DNA from: Bryobacterales bacterium | GTDB taxonomy: Bacteria > Acidobacteriota > Terriglobia > Bryobacterales > Bryobacteraceae | NCBI GenBank assembly: GCA_003136215.1 | Contig: PLDO01000477.1 | Coordinates: 1 to 33,952, forward strand | DNA: 33,952 nt | Direction of reading: 5' to 3' | The notes under the pieces: model-generated | The model's input: the letters and a program-made list of their open reading frames with translations, nothing else | Database searches by the model: none | Told to the model about the DNA's origin: nothing | Made by a program: the position numbers and the translations under genes | Part shown: one piece after another, positions 7,960 to 18,088 of the stretch | Numbering within the stretch: the first letter of the stretch is position 1 | Layout of the letters: every line of letters starts with the position of its first letter

Positions 7960-10032
7960 ATGCGCCGACTCCTTCCGCTGTTGCTGTTCGCCGCCCTCCC
8001 CGCTGCCGCGCAGCAGGCCGCGGCGGCGCCTCAAGATCCGGTCGTCTTCCACTCCGAGACGCGGCTGGTAGTGGAACAGGTGACGGTGAAGGATAAGAGC
8101 GGCAAGCCGGTGGAGGGCCTGACCGCGAAGGATTTTACGGTTACGGAGAACGGCATACCCCAAACGGTTGCATTCCTGGAGTTTCAGAAGCTCGAGGAGA
8201 TCCGGCCCGCGCCCACTCTGGTAGACCGGGTGGCTGCCATCCCGCGCCTGGCGCACACGCAGATTGCGGCGGAGCGTCCGCTGGACCTCAAATATGCCGA
8301 CCGGCGCCTGCTGGCGCTGTACTTCGACATGACGGCCATGCCTCCGGCGGACCAGTCGCGCGCGATTGGCGCGGCGCAGAGCTTCATTCGCAAGAGCATG
8401 ACGCCCGCCGATCTGATGGCCATCATGGTGTATGCGGGAGGCGAGGTCATGATCCACCAGGACTTCACGGGTGATCGCGAACTCCTGCTGTCCACGCTGC
8501 AAACCATGATCGTCGGCGAAGACGAAAGCGTGCCCGAGCCGGTGATCGACGGCGCGTTCGGCCAGAGCGGGGGAGAGTTCGCCATCTTTCGCACGGACCG
8601 CCAGCTTTCCGCGCTACAGACAGCCGCCAAGATGCTGGGGACGCTCAACGAGAAGAAGTCGCTCATCTACTTCGCCAGCGGACTTCGTCTGCACGGCACG
8701 GACAATTCCGCGCAACTGCGCGCCACCATCAATGCGGCCACGCGGGCAGGAGTCTCGTTCTTTACGGTGGACGCGCGCGGTCTGGTGGCCTCGGCGCCGA
8801 TGGGTGACGCCACGCGCGCGTCGCCGGGCGGAATTGGCGCGTACACCGGCGCCACGGCGATGACCGCCATTTCCAACCTGCAGCACACGCAGGATACGCT
8901 CTGGACGCTGGCGGCGGACACCGGCGGCAAGGCGCTGCTCGATGCCAACGACCTGAGTCTGGGCATCGTGCAAGCGCAGAAAGCCATCGTCAGCTACTAC
9001 GTGTTGGGCTACTACACTTCCAACGCAGCCCTGGACGGCAGGGTGCGCAAGGTCAAGATCACGCTCAACGGTGAACTCTCCGCCGAACTCGACTACCGCG
9101 GCAGCTACTTCGCCGGCAAAGAGTTCAAGAAGTTCACCGCCACCGACAAAGAGCGGCAGCTGGAAGATGCATTCATGTTGGGCGACCCGATTACGGAACT
9201 TACCATGGCGATGGAAGTGAATTACTTTCAGTTGAATCGCGCCGAATATTTCCTGCCCATCGCCATCAAGATTCCGGGCAGCGAGCTGGTGCTTGCCAAG
9301 CACGGCGGCGCGGAGCATACGCTGATCGATTTCATGGGCGAGATTCGCAGCGGCGGGCCGGCCAACAACGTGCGCGACAAGATCGACATCAAGCTGAGCG
9401 ATGCCACTGCCGCTGAACTTGCCACGCGGCCGATTACCTACGATACGGGCTTCACCGTGATGCCAGGCAACTACCGGATCAAGTTCCTGGCGCGCGACGC
9501 CGAGACCGGACGCATCGGCACCTACGAAACGTCGGTGAATATTCCCAATCTGAACCCCAAGCCCGATGCCGCGGATTCGAAAATCGCCATCAGCTCCGTG
9601 GTTCTCAGCAGCCAGCGCGTCCAGCTGGACGACGCCCTCTTCAATGCAATCAGGGACAAAGAAAAAAGCCAGGTGCTGGACAGCGTCAATCCGCTGGTGC
9701 AGGAAGGCCAGAAGCTGATCCCGAGCGTCACCCGCGTGTTCCGCAAGACCAAACCGATGTTCGTATACCTGCAGGCCTATCAGCAGGGCGCCCAGCCTCC
9801 GCATCCGCTGGCTGCCTTCGTGACGTTCTACCGCGGAGACGCCAAGGCGTTTGAAACCGTGCCGGTAACCGTCGCCGAGCACGTGGCCAGCCGCTTGAAC
9901 ACGATGCCGGTCAAGCTCAGCATTCCGATCGATAAACTGGCCACCGGCGAGTATCGTCTGCAGGTGACCGTGCTCGATCCGAACGCGCAAGCGGCGGCCT
10001 TCTGGCAGACATCCGTGATGCTGGTGCCGTAA
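7960..10032 (+). CDS. VWFA-related acidobacterial domain protein (TIGR03436-like)
   Basis: ATG at 7960, 2 nt after the TonB-receptor stop: MRRLLPLLLFAALPAAAQQ...LVVEQVTVKDKSGKPVEGLTAKDFTVTENGIPQTVAFLEF, then a VWA-like region LLALYFDMTAMPPADQSRAIGAAQSFI. Confidence 0.85.
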   Translation: MRRLLPLLLFAALPAAAQQAAAAPQDPVVFHSETRLVVEQVTVKDKSGKPVEGLTAKDFTVTENGIPQTVAFLEFQKLEEIRPAPTLVDRVAAIPRLAHTQIAAERPLDLKYADRRLLALYFDMTAMPPADQSRAIGAAQSFIRKSMTPADLMAIMVYAGGEVMIHQDFTGDRELLLSTLQTMIVGEDESVPEPVIDGAFGQSGGEFAIFRTDRQLSALQTAAKMLGTLNEKKSLIYFASGLRLHGTDNSAQLRATINAATRAGVSFFTVDARGLVASAPMGDATRASPGGIGAYTGATAMTAISNLQHTQDTLWTLAADTGGKALLDANDLSLGIVQAQKAIVSYYVLGYYTSNAALDGRVRKVKITLNGELSAELDYRGSYFAGKEFKKFTATDKERQLEDAFMLGDPITELTMAMEVNYFQLNRAEYFLPIAIKIPGSELVLAKHGGAEHTLIDFMGEIRSGGPANNVRDKIDIKLSDATAAELATRPITYDTGFTVMPGNYRIKFLARDAETGRIGTYETSVNIPNLNPKPDAADSKIAISSVVLSSQRVQLDDALFNAIRDKEKSQVLDSVNPLVQEGQKLIPSVTRVFRKTKPMFVYLQAYQQGAQPPHPLAAFVTFYRGDAKAFETVPVTVAEHVASRLNTMPVKLSIPIDKLATGEYRLQVTVLDPNAQAAAFWQTSVMLVP

Positions 10033-10042
10033 CCCCAACGTA

Positions 10043-10064
10043 GGACAGGCCTCCCGGCCTGTCC
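10043..10064. terminator. Perfect 9-bp-arm hairpin between convergent genes (bidirectional terminator or REP-like element)
   Basis: ggacaggcc-tccc-ggcctgtcc; sits between the ends of 7960..10032 (+) and 10068..11204 (-). Confidence 0.6.
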
Positions 10065-10067
10065 CTC

Positions 10068-11204
10068 TTAGTTTTCGCTCGGCTTGGCGACCTTATCGAT
10101 CACGAAGACCTCTGCCTGTGCCTTAGTGGATTCGAGCTTCAGACCCAGCTGCTCCTGGAACGCGGTGAACAAATCCGGAGGCGCGGCGGCATTGTTGGCG
10201 GGGGGCGGCGGCGGTTTGACCCCAATGCCGCCGAACTGAAACTCGTCCGGCGTCCAGAGCAGGGTGAAGTCCCACCTCCCTGTAATTCCCGTCTGGTCCA
10301 CTACCGGACGGTCGAGCACGGCGCTCTGCATCACGCCGGCGAAATCCGCCATGGTGGCGTTGATGGCAGGCAGGTTTCCGAGCCCACGGAAGAACAGACC
10401 GGGAAGGTTGCCCGTGCTTTCGCTCTTGGTGAGCTTGGGCCCGTTCTTGCCGACCACAATGGCGTACACCGAGAGTTCTTTCTTATCGCGATGGAAGGCG
10501 AGCTTGAAGCGGTCCGCCAGCAGCTTTTGAACCATGGCCTTCCACTGCTTGTCGTTGGGCTGACCCTCCCCGTTGGGCTGCGCCGCCAAATCGAACTTCT
10601 CCGTGTCGACCCAAGCCGGCGCGCCAATGATCTGCTTGGCATGAATGCCGTAGGCGAAGGTGATGAGATCGGCGAGGGATGTATTGACGGTGGAAAACTG
10701 GCGGCCCCTGACCATGAATCCCTTGCCCTGCCGGTCTGGCGTGGCGGGTTTGATGGTGGCGACTTCGAACTCCGGAGTGGCATCGGCGGCCATCGGTTTC
10801 GGCGGCGGCGGCGGTTCGGGAATCGCCCAGGCGGTGGTGGCTGTGGCACGCTTGAGGTTCAGGGGCAGGGGCGCGGGTCCCTGCTTAAAGCTCCCCGTGA
10901 TCGAGTCGGCGTCGGCTTCCAGCTTTCCCTCATAGGAGCCCCCGATGCCGGGTATCGACATTTTCACGGCCGAGCCTTGCAGCGTGACCGGGTTGACCGG
11001 GATGCTCTGGCCTCCCTGGTCGATACTATAGAAGACGCCGCGCATGGCGCTCCCCTCGCCCTTGGTGACCTTGATGACCAGCCGCACTTCTTTGCCGCCG
11101 GGTACGACCAATGTGCCCTGCCAGGTGCCGGTCAAGTCTTGAGCAGGCTGCGCGTGTCCCGACAACGCAGCCAGAGCTACCATCCAGGGGATGAGCTTCT
11201 TCAT
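10068..11204 (-). CDS. TIGR03435-like (soil-associated) protein with N-terminal beta-rich domain
   Basis: C-terminal EFEVATIKPATPDRQGKG...NTSLADLITFAYGIHAKQIIGAPAWVDTEKFDLAAQ...MVQKLLADRFKLAFHRDKKELSVYAIVVGKNGPKL...LDRPVVDQTGITGRWDFTLLWTPD; preceded by DLTGTWQGTLVVPGGKEVRLVIKV. Confidence 0.88.
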   Translation of the reverse strand: MKKLIPWMVALAALSGHAQPAQDLTGTWQGTLVVPGGKEVRLVIKVTKGEGSAMRGVFYSIDQGGQSIPVNPVTLQGSAVKMSIPGIGGSYEGKLEADADSITGSFKQGPAPLPLNLKRATATTAWAIPEPPPPPKPMAADATPEFEVATIKPATPDRQGKGFMVRGRQFSTVNTSLADLITFAYGIHAKQIIGAPAWVDTEKFDLAAQPNGEGQPNDKQWKAMVQKLLADRFKLAFHRDKKELSVYAIVVGKNGPKLTKSESTGNLPGLFFRGLGNLPAINATMADFAGVMQSAVLDRPVVDQTGITGRWDFTLLWTPDEFQFGGIGVKPPPPPANNAAAPPDLFTAFQEQLGLKLESTKAQAEVFVIDKVAKPSEN

Positions 11205-11336
11205 GACAATCTCCTAAGTACCCTGCCGGATCTGTGTGGCAGAGTCCGCAATGTTTCATTCCGTGAGAGTATTGGAGCCGGAGCCTCCTAACACTCTATC
11301 ACCGCCCGTCGAATTGGCTGAGCTGCGCGTCTTCCG

Positions 11337-13148
<1,812 letters not shown>

Positions 13149-13272
13149 CCTCTTAACAGCATACTTGGATTGCGGCGGGCGTGCGCGCGGCTCGTATCGA
13201 CCCCGCCGTGGCGCTGCGCGGGGAGTAGTGCGCCACCGCCATTTCGGGTGCGCAGGGCGTTACTATGGCGGC

Positions 13273-13896
13273 ATGCTGCTCGCACGCGTTCTATTACTCT
13301 GCTCTCTGGCGACTGCCCTGCTACCGGCCCAGTCCGTCGACCTCCTGCCCGACGAGTCCCTGAAAGGCTGGACCCGCATCGCCATTCCGGCGACGGACGG
13401 GTTGAAGCCCAAGCTGCAATGGCGCGTCGACTCCGCCCAAAAGGCCCTGATCTGCACGGGTGATGGCGGACACGAGTGGCTGCGCTACGACCAGGTGCTC
13501 GGCGATTATATCCTCGAAGTGGACTTCCGCTTCACCCCCAAGGGCGCCGACGTCAAGTACAACAGCGGCATCGGCATCCGGCTCTCGCCGTGGGGCGAGT
13601 TGTGGGTGCAGGCGCAGACCGGCCCCACCGGCGGATACCTGTTCGGCGTCAACTTTGCGGACGGCGCCTTGCAGCGCTTCAATCTCATGAAGGAGATGAA
13701 AGAGAACCGCATCAAGCCGGCGGGCGAATGGAACCACTACGAGATTCGCGTGCAGGGGGACAAGATCACGCTCTCGGTGAATGGCGCCGCGGTCAACGAA
13801 ATCGCCGGAATCGCCTTGCGCAAGGGGCATATCGGGCTCGAGGCCGAGGGCCACGAGATCACGTTCCGGAATATCAAGCTGACGGTGCTCAAGTAG
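13273..13896 (+). CDS. DUF1080 (3-keto-disaccharide hydrolase-like) secreted protein
   Basis: ATG at 13273: MLLARVLLLCSLATALLPAQSVDLLPDESLKGWTRI...LICTGDGGHEWLRYDQVLGDYILEVDFRF...YNSGIGIRL...GEWNHYEIRVQGDKITLSVNGAAVNE...GHIGLEAEGHEITFRNIKL. Confidence 0.87.
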   Translation: MLLARVLLLCSLATALLPAQSVDLLPDESLKGWTRIAIPATDGLKPKLQWRVDSAQKALICTGDGGHEWLRYDQVLGDYILEVDFRFTPKGADVKYNSGIGIRLSPWGELWVQAQTGPTGGYLFGVNFADGALQRFNLMKEMKENRIKPAGEWNHYEIRVQGDKITLSVNGAAVNEIAGIALRKGHIGLEAEGHEITFRNIKLTVLK

Positions 13897-13898
13897 AC

Positions 13899-14028
13899 AG
13901 GTGGGACAGACCATCGCTTGCGTGGTCTGTCATGCTTCGCTCAAGCAGTGCCCCACCATTTTTCATCAGCTTTCGCGGGCCGCAGGCCCATCCCAACAGA
14001 CGACAGAAGGCGATCGTCTGTCCCACCT
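13899..14028. repeat. Intergenic inverted-repeat element (19-bp outer arms, 18/19 paired)
   Basis: aggtgggacagaccatcgc (13899-13917) against gcgatcgtctgtcccacct (14010-14028); lies between convergent genes. Confidence 0.7.
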
Positions 14029-14036
14029 CCTACCGG

Positions 14037-14261
14037 CTATTCCACCGTCACGTGCGTGCCTTTGGACTCTTCACGCGCCAGGTGGGCGATGCGTTCGTCG
14101 AGCAGGCTGCGCAGTCCCTTGAGAAACTCCACGCGCGAATTGCGGAAGTGGTCGCGCGTGGCTTCGCTCACCATGTGTTCCAGCATCGGCATCGCGGTGT
14201 CGCAGAAGAAGCAGCCCTCGGCGTGAGAGTGAGTTCCACTAGCGGCGGTTTTTTCTTCCAT
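14037..14261 (-). CDS. Small conserved-looking protein with HxH...CxxC motif
   Basis: 74 aa MEEKTAASGTHSHAEGCFFCDTAMPMLEHMVSEATRDHFRNSRVEFLKGLRSLLDERIAHL...; begins 1 nt after the ArsA-family stop codon. Confidence 0.65.
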   Translation of the reverse strand: MEEKTAASGTHSHAEGCFFCDTAMPMLEHMVSEATRDHFRNSRVEFLKGLRSLLDERIAHLAREESKGTHVTVE

Positions 14262-14262
14262 C

Positions 14263-15453
14263 TTAGGTCTCCTTCATTTCCACGGTCAGTACCTTATTCT
14301 CTAACTTCGCGTGCCCGGGCGAAAGTCCCGCCATCGAGGCCGGCAGGCCGATGTGGCGGCGCAGGGTGCCAATCTCCACTACCAGTTCGTCGCCTTTCTT
14401 GAACAGGCCGATCTCGCCCTTGGCGGCAAAGGGAAGTTGCAACCGCACCTGGTAGTGGCCGTCGGCGGACTTGGTGAAGGCGAACGGCGCCTCGGTGCGG
14501 GTAACGGCGGCGGGGTCCTCCTTGCCGTCGTAGAGACTGCGCGCCAGTTCCTCCAGGCGTTCGCGGCCCAGCACTTCGTGGGTGAACAGGGGGACGCGCT
14601 TGACCGGCACCGGGGCGAAATACCGGTCGATCTCTTCCAGAATGCGGCCCTGCGAGACGCGCCATTCCTGAAAGTACTGGTCGGTGACTTCCGCCGGCAG
14701 GACGCGGTTGACAATCACGCCGTCCACCGCCAGGCCGTGCAGCGAGAAGTAAACAAACGCTCGCTGGGTCTCGCGCAGCACCATGCGCTCCGGATTGGTG
14801 ACCAGGCGCACGCTGGTGATCCGCGGATCTTCCAGCAGGTCGCCGATGCCGTCCAGCCGTCCGAACAGGTCTTTGACGTTGGCGAAATAGCTGTCGGTGG
14901 GAAGCTCCACGGGGGAGACGCGGTTGGCCAGCGGGCGCACCGCCTTCAACAAGCTGCGCTGGAAGGGGAAGATGTGCTTCATGTACCACTCCAGCGTGGT
15001 CGGCATGCTGACGAAGCGCATCGACTCGGCGGTGGGGGCGCAATCCAGCACGATCACGTCGTAGCGCTCCTCGCGGCGGAACTGGTTGACGTACATCAGG
15101 GCGCTGAGCTCTTCCATGCCGGGCAGGATGGCCAGTTCTTCGGCCTCCACGTCGTTGATCCCGGTGGTGCGCAGCACGCTGGTGACGTAAGCCGAAATTT
15201 CGCGCCAGTGGCGTTTGATTTCCTTTTGGATATTGACCTCGTGAATGGCCAGCTTTTCGTCGATGGAATATGGGTCGCCTGTTTTTTCGTGGAAGAGGTT
15301 GGTTTCGAGGTCGAATGCGTCGGCCAGGCTGTGCGCCGGATCGACGCTCATCACCAGGGTGCGATAGCCCAGGCGGGAAAGCTCCAGGCCGGTAGCCGCG
15401 GCAAGACTGGTTTTCCCGACGCCTCCTTTGCCGCTGAAGAGAAGGATGCGCAT
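14263..15453 (-). CDS. ArsA/Get3-family ATPase with C-terminal HSP20-like domain
   Basis: P-loop FSGKGGVGKTSLAAATG, SVDPAHSLADAFD, YDVIVLDCAPTAESMRF; C-terminus FAFTKSADGHYQVRLQLPFAAKGEIGLFKKGDELVVEIGTLRRHIGLP resembles ArsA_HSP20. Confidence 0.9.
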   Translation of the reverse strand: MRILLFSGKGGVGKTSLAAATGLELSRLGYRTLVMSVDPAHSLADAFDLETNLFHEKTGDPYSIDEKLAIHEVNIQKEIKRHWREISAYVTSVLRTTGINDVEAEELAILPGMEELSALMYVNQFRREERYDVIVLDCAPTAESMRFVSMPTTLEWYMKHIFPFQRSLLKAVRPLANRVSPVELPTDSYFANVKDLFGRLDGIGDLLEDPRITSVRLVTNPERMVLRETQRAFVYFSLHGLAVDGVIVNRVLPAEVTDQYFQEWRVSQGRILEEIDRYFAPVPVKRVPLFTHEVLGRERLEELARSLYDGKEDPAAVTRTEAPFAFTKSADGHYQVRLQLPFAAKGEIGLFKKGDELVVEIGTLRRHIGLPASMAGLSPGHAKLENKVLTVEMKET

Positions 15454-15493
15454 GATTCGATCTTACCGCGCGCTAAGCGGTGGGCGTGGAGCC

Positions 15494-15633
15494 AATCAAG
15501 TTGTGTACTTGACGCGGAGACGCGGAGACGCTGAGGAAAACGCGGAGAAAAGCAAAGGGCAAAACAAGTTCGATGGAAGCCGCCGGACTCGTTCCCTACC
15601 TCCGCGACTCCGCGTCAAGTACACGGCTTGATT
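15494..15633. repeat. 140-bp imperfect inverted repeat (MITE- or REP-like) with cgcggagacgcggag core
   Basis: Left arm aatcaagttgtgtacttgacgcggagacgcggag; right arm reverse complement aatcaagccgtgtacttgacgcggagtcgcggag; only 3 mismatches over 34 nt. Confidence 0.8.
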
Positions 15634-15686
15634 AGTCGGCGTACCCCCGAATGTTAAGATAGAAGTTTCACAGCGGAGGGGATTTC

Positions 15687-16955
<1,269 letters not shown>

Positions 16956-16965
16956 TCGGCCCGAC

Positions 16966-17406
16966 ATGGCGAAACGCTTTACGCTGGCGGAGGCGCAGGG
17001 CCTGATCCCCACGGTGGACCGCCTGCTCCACGAGGCAGTGGACGCCAAAGGCGAATACCAGCATGCCGAACAGGTGATTCACGAGTTCACCGAGCACGTG
17101 ATGATGATGGGCGGGGTGATGGTGGACCGCGACCGCGCGCTCGATGCCCGGGCGCGGCGCGATGACGCGGCTTCCCGGCTGCGTGAGGGTATCGAGGCGG
17201 TGCTGGAGACGGGATGCCTGCTGAAGGACCTGGACATCGGCCTGGTCGATTTCCCGACCCTGTTCCGCGGCGTGGAGGTGTACCTGTGCTGGAAACTCGG
17301 CGAAAGCGGCATTACCTTCTGGCACGGCGTGGACGAAGGCTTCCGCGGCCGCAAGCCCATCGACCAGGACTTTCTCGATAACCATCAGGGTGACCGCCCG
17401 CAGTAA
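16966..17406 (+). CDS. DUF2203 family protein
   Basis: ATG at 16966: MAKRFTLAEAQGLIPTVDRLL...GCLLKDLDIGLVDFPTLFRGVEVYLCWKLGESGITFWHGVDEGFRGRKPID, the DUF2203 signature. Confidence 0.88.
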   Translation: MAKRFTLAEAQGLIPTVDRLLHEAVDAKGEYQHAEQVIHEFTEHVMMMGGVMVDRDRALDARARRDDAASRLREGIEAVLETGCLLKDLDIGLVDFPTLFRGVEVYLCWKLGESGITFWHGVDEGFRGRKPIDQDFLDNHQGDRPQ

Positions 17407-17414
17407 TCATACCC

Positions 17415-17975
17415 ATGTCACAAAGCACGCACGAAACGGAAATCAAGCTGGCGGTGAAGGACACGCGTTCCGCCCGCCGCCTGCTGCGCGAGGCCGGCTT
17501 CGTGGTCTCGCGGCCGCGCGTTTTCGAGGAAAATACGGTATTCGACACGCCGCAACAGATCCTGCGGAATTCTTCCAGCCTGCTGCGCATTCGGCAGGCC
17601 GGCAGGGTCACCACCATCACCTATAAGGGCGTTCCCGAACCCGGCAACTACAAGAGCCGGGAAGAACTCGAGCTCAAGATCGACAACGCAGCGGCCATGC
17701 TGGCGATTGTGGAGCGGCTGGGCTTCCGCGGCGTGTTCCGCTATGAAAAGTACCGCACCGAATTCCGCCAGCCGCGGCGCGCCGGTATAGCCATGCTGGA
17801 TGAGACCCCCCTCGGCGTCTACCTGGAATTGGAGGGCACGCCGCACTGGATCGACCGCACCGCCCGCCGGCTCGGGTTCCAGGCGGCCGACTACATCACC
17901 GCCAGTTATGCGCGCGTGTATCTGGATTGGTGTGCCGCCAACGGGCGCACGCCAGGGGATATGACGTTCACTTAG
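17415..17975 (+). CDS. CYTH-domain protein (class IV adenylate cyclase / thiamine triphosphatase-like)
   Basis: HETEIKLAVKD (ExExK), SSLLRIRQAGRVTTITYKG, KSREELELKI, YEKYRTEFR, YLELEGTPHWIDRTARRLGF, ITASYARVYLDW. Confidence 0.87.
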   Translation: MSQSTHETEIKLAVKDTRSARRLLREAGFVVSRPRVFEENTVFDTPQQILRNSSSLLRIRQAGRVTTITYKGVPEPGNYKSREELELKIDNAAAMLAIVERLGFRGVFRYEKYRTEFRQPRRAGIAMLDETPLGVYLELEGTPHWIDRTARRLGFQAADYITASYARVYLDWCAANGRTPGDMTFT

Positions 17976-18009
17976 CATGCCGTTTCGCCCGCAGGGTTTC
18001 GTGTCCCGA

Positions 18010-18071
18010 GGCAACCGCTCCCTCATGGTCGCGGCTCTGATCGGAGCCGCGACCGTGAGGGAGCGGTTGCC
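18010..18071. repeat. Long near-perfect hairpin (28-bp arms, 6-nt loop), REP-like
   Basis: ggcaaccgctccctcatggtcgcggctc - tgatcg - gagccgcgaccgtgagggagcggttgcc; single non-Watson-Crick position. Confidence 0.85.
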
Positions 18072-18088
18072 CGATACGTTGGTGAACC

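Noticed and set aside
14263-15453. Arsenic resistance operon
   Set aside because: Only an ArsA-family ATPase is present, it lacks the arsenite-binding cysteines, and no arsB, arsC, arsR or acr3 genes are in the window.
15494-15631. Small ORF 15428..15631 (LTRRRGDAEENAEKSKGQNKFDGSRRTRSLPPRLRVKYTA)
   Set aside because: It lies inside the inverted-repeat element and translates its arms; TRRRGDAEENAE is a familiar artefact of this repeat type.
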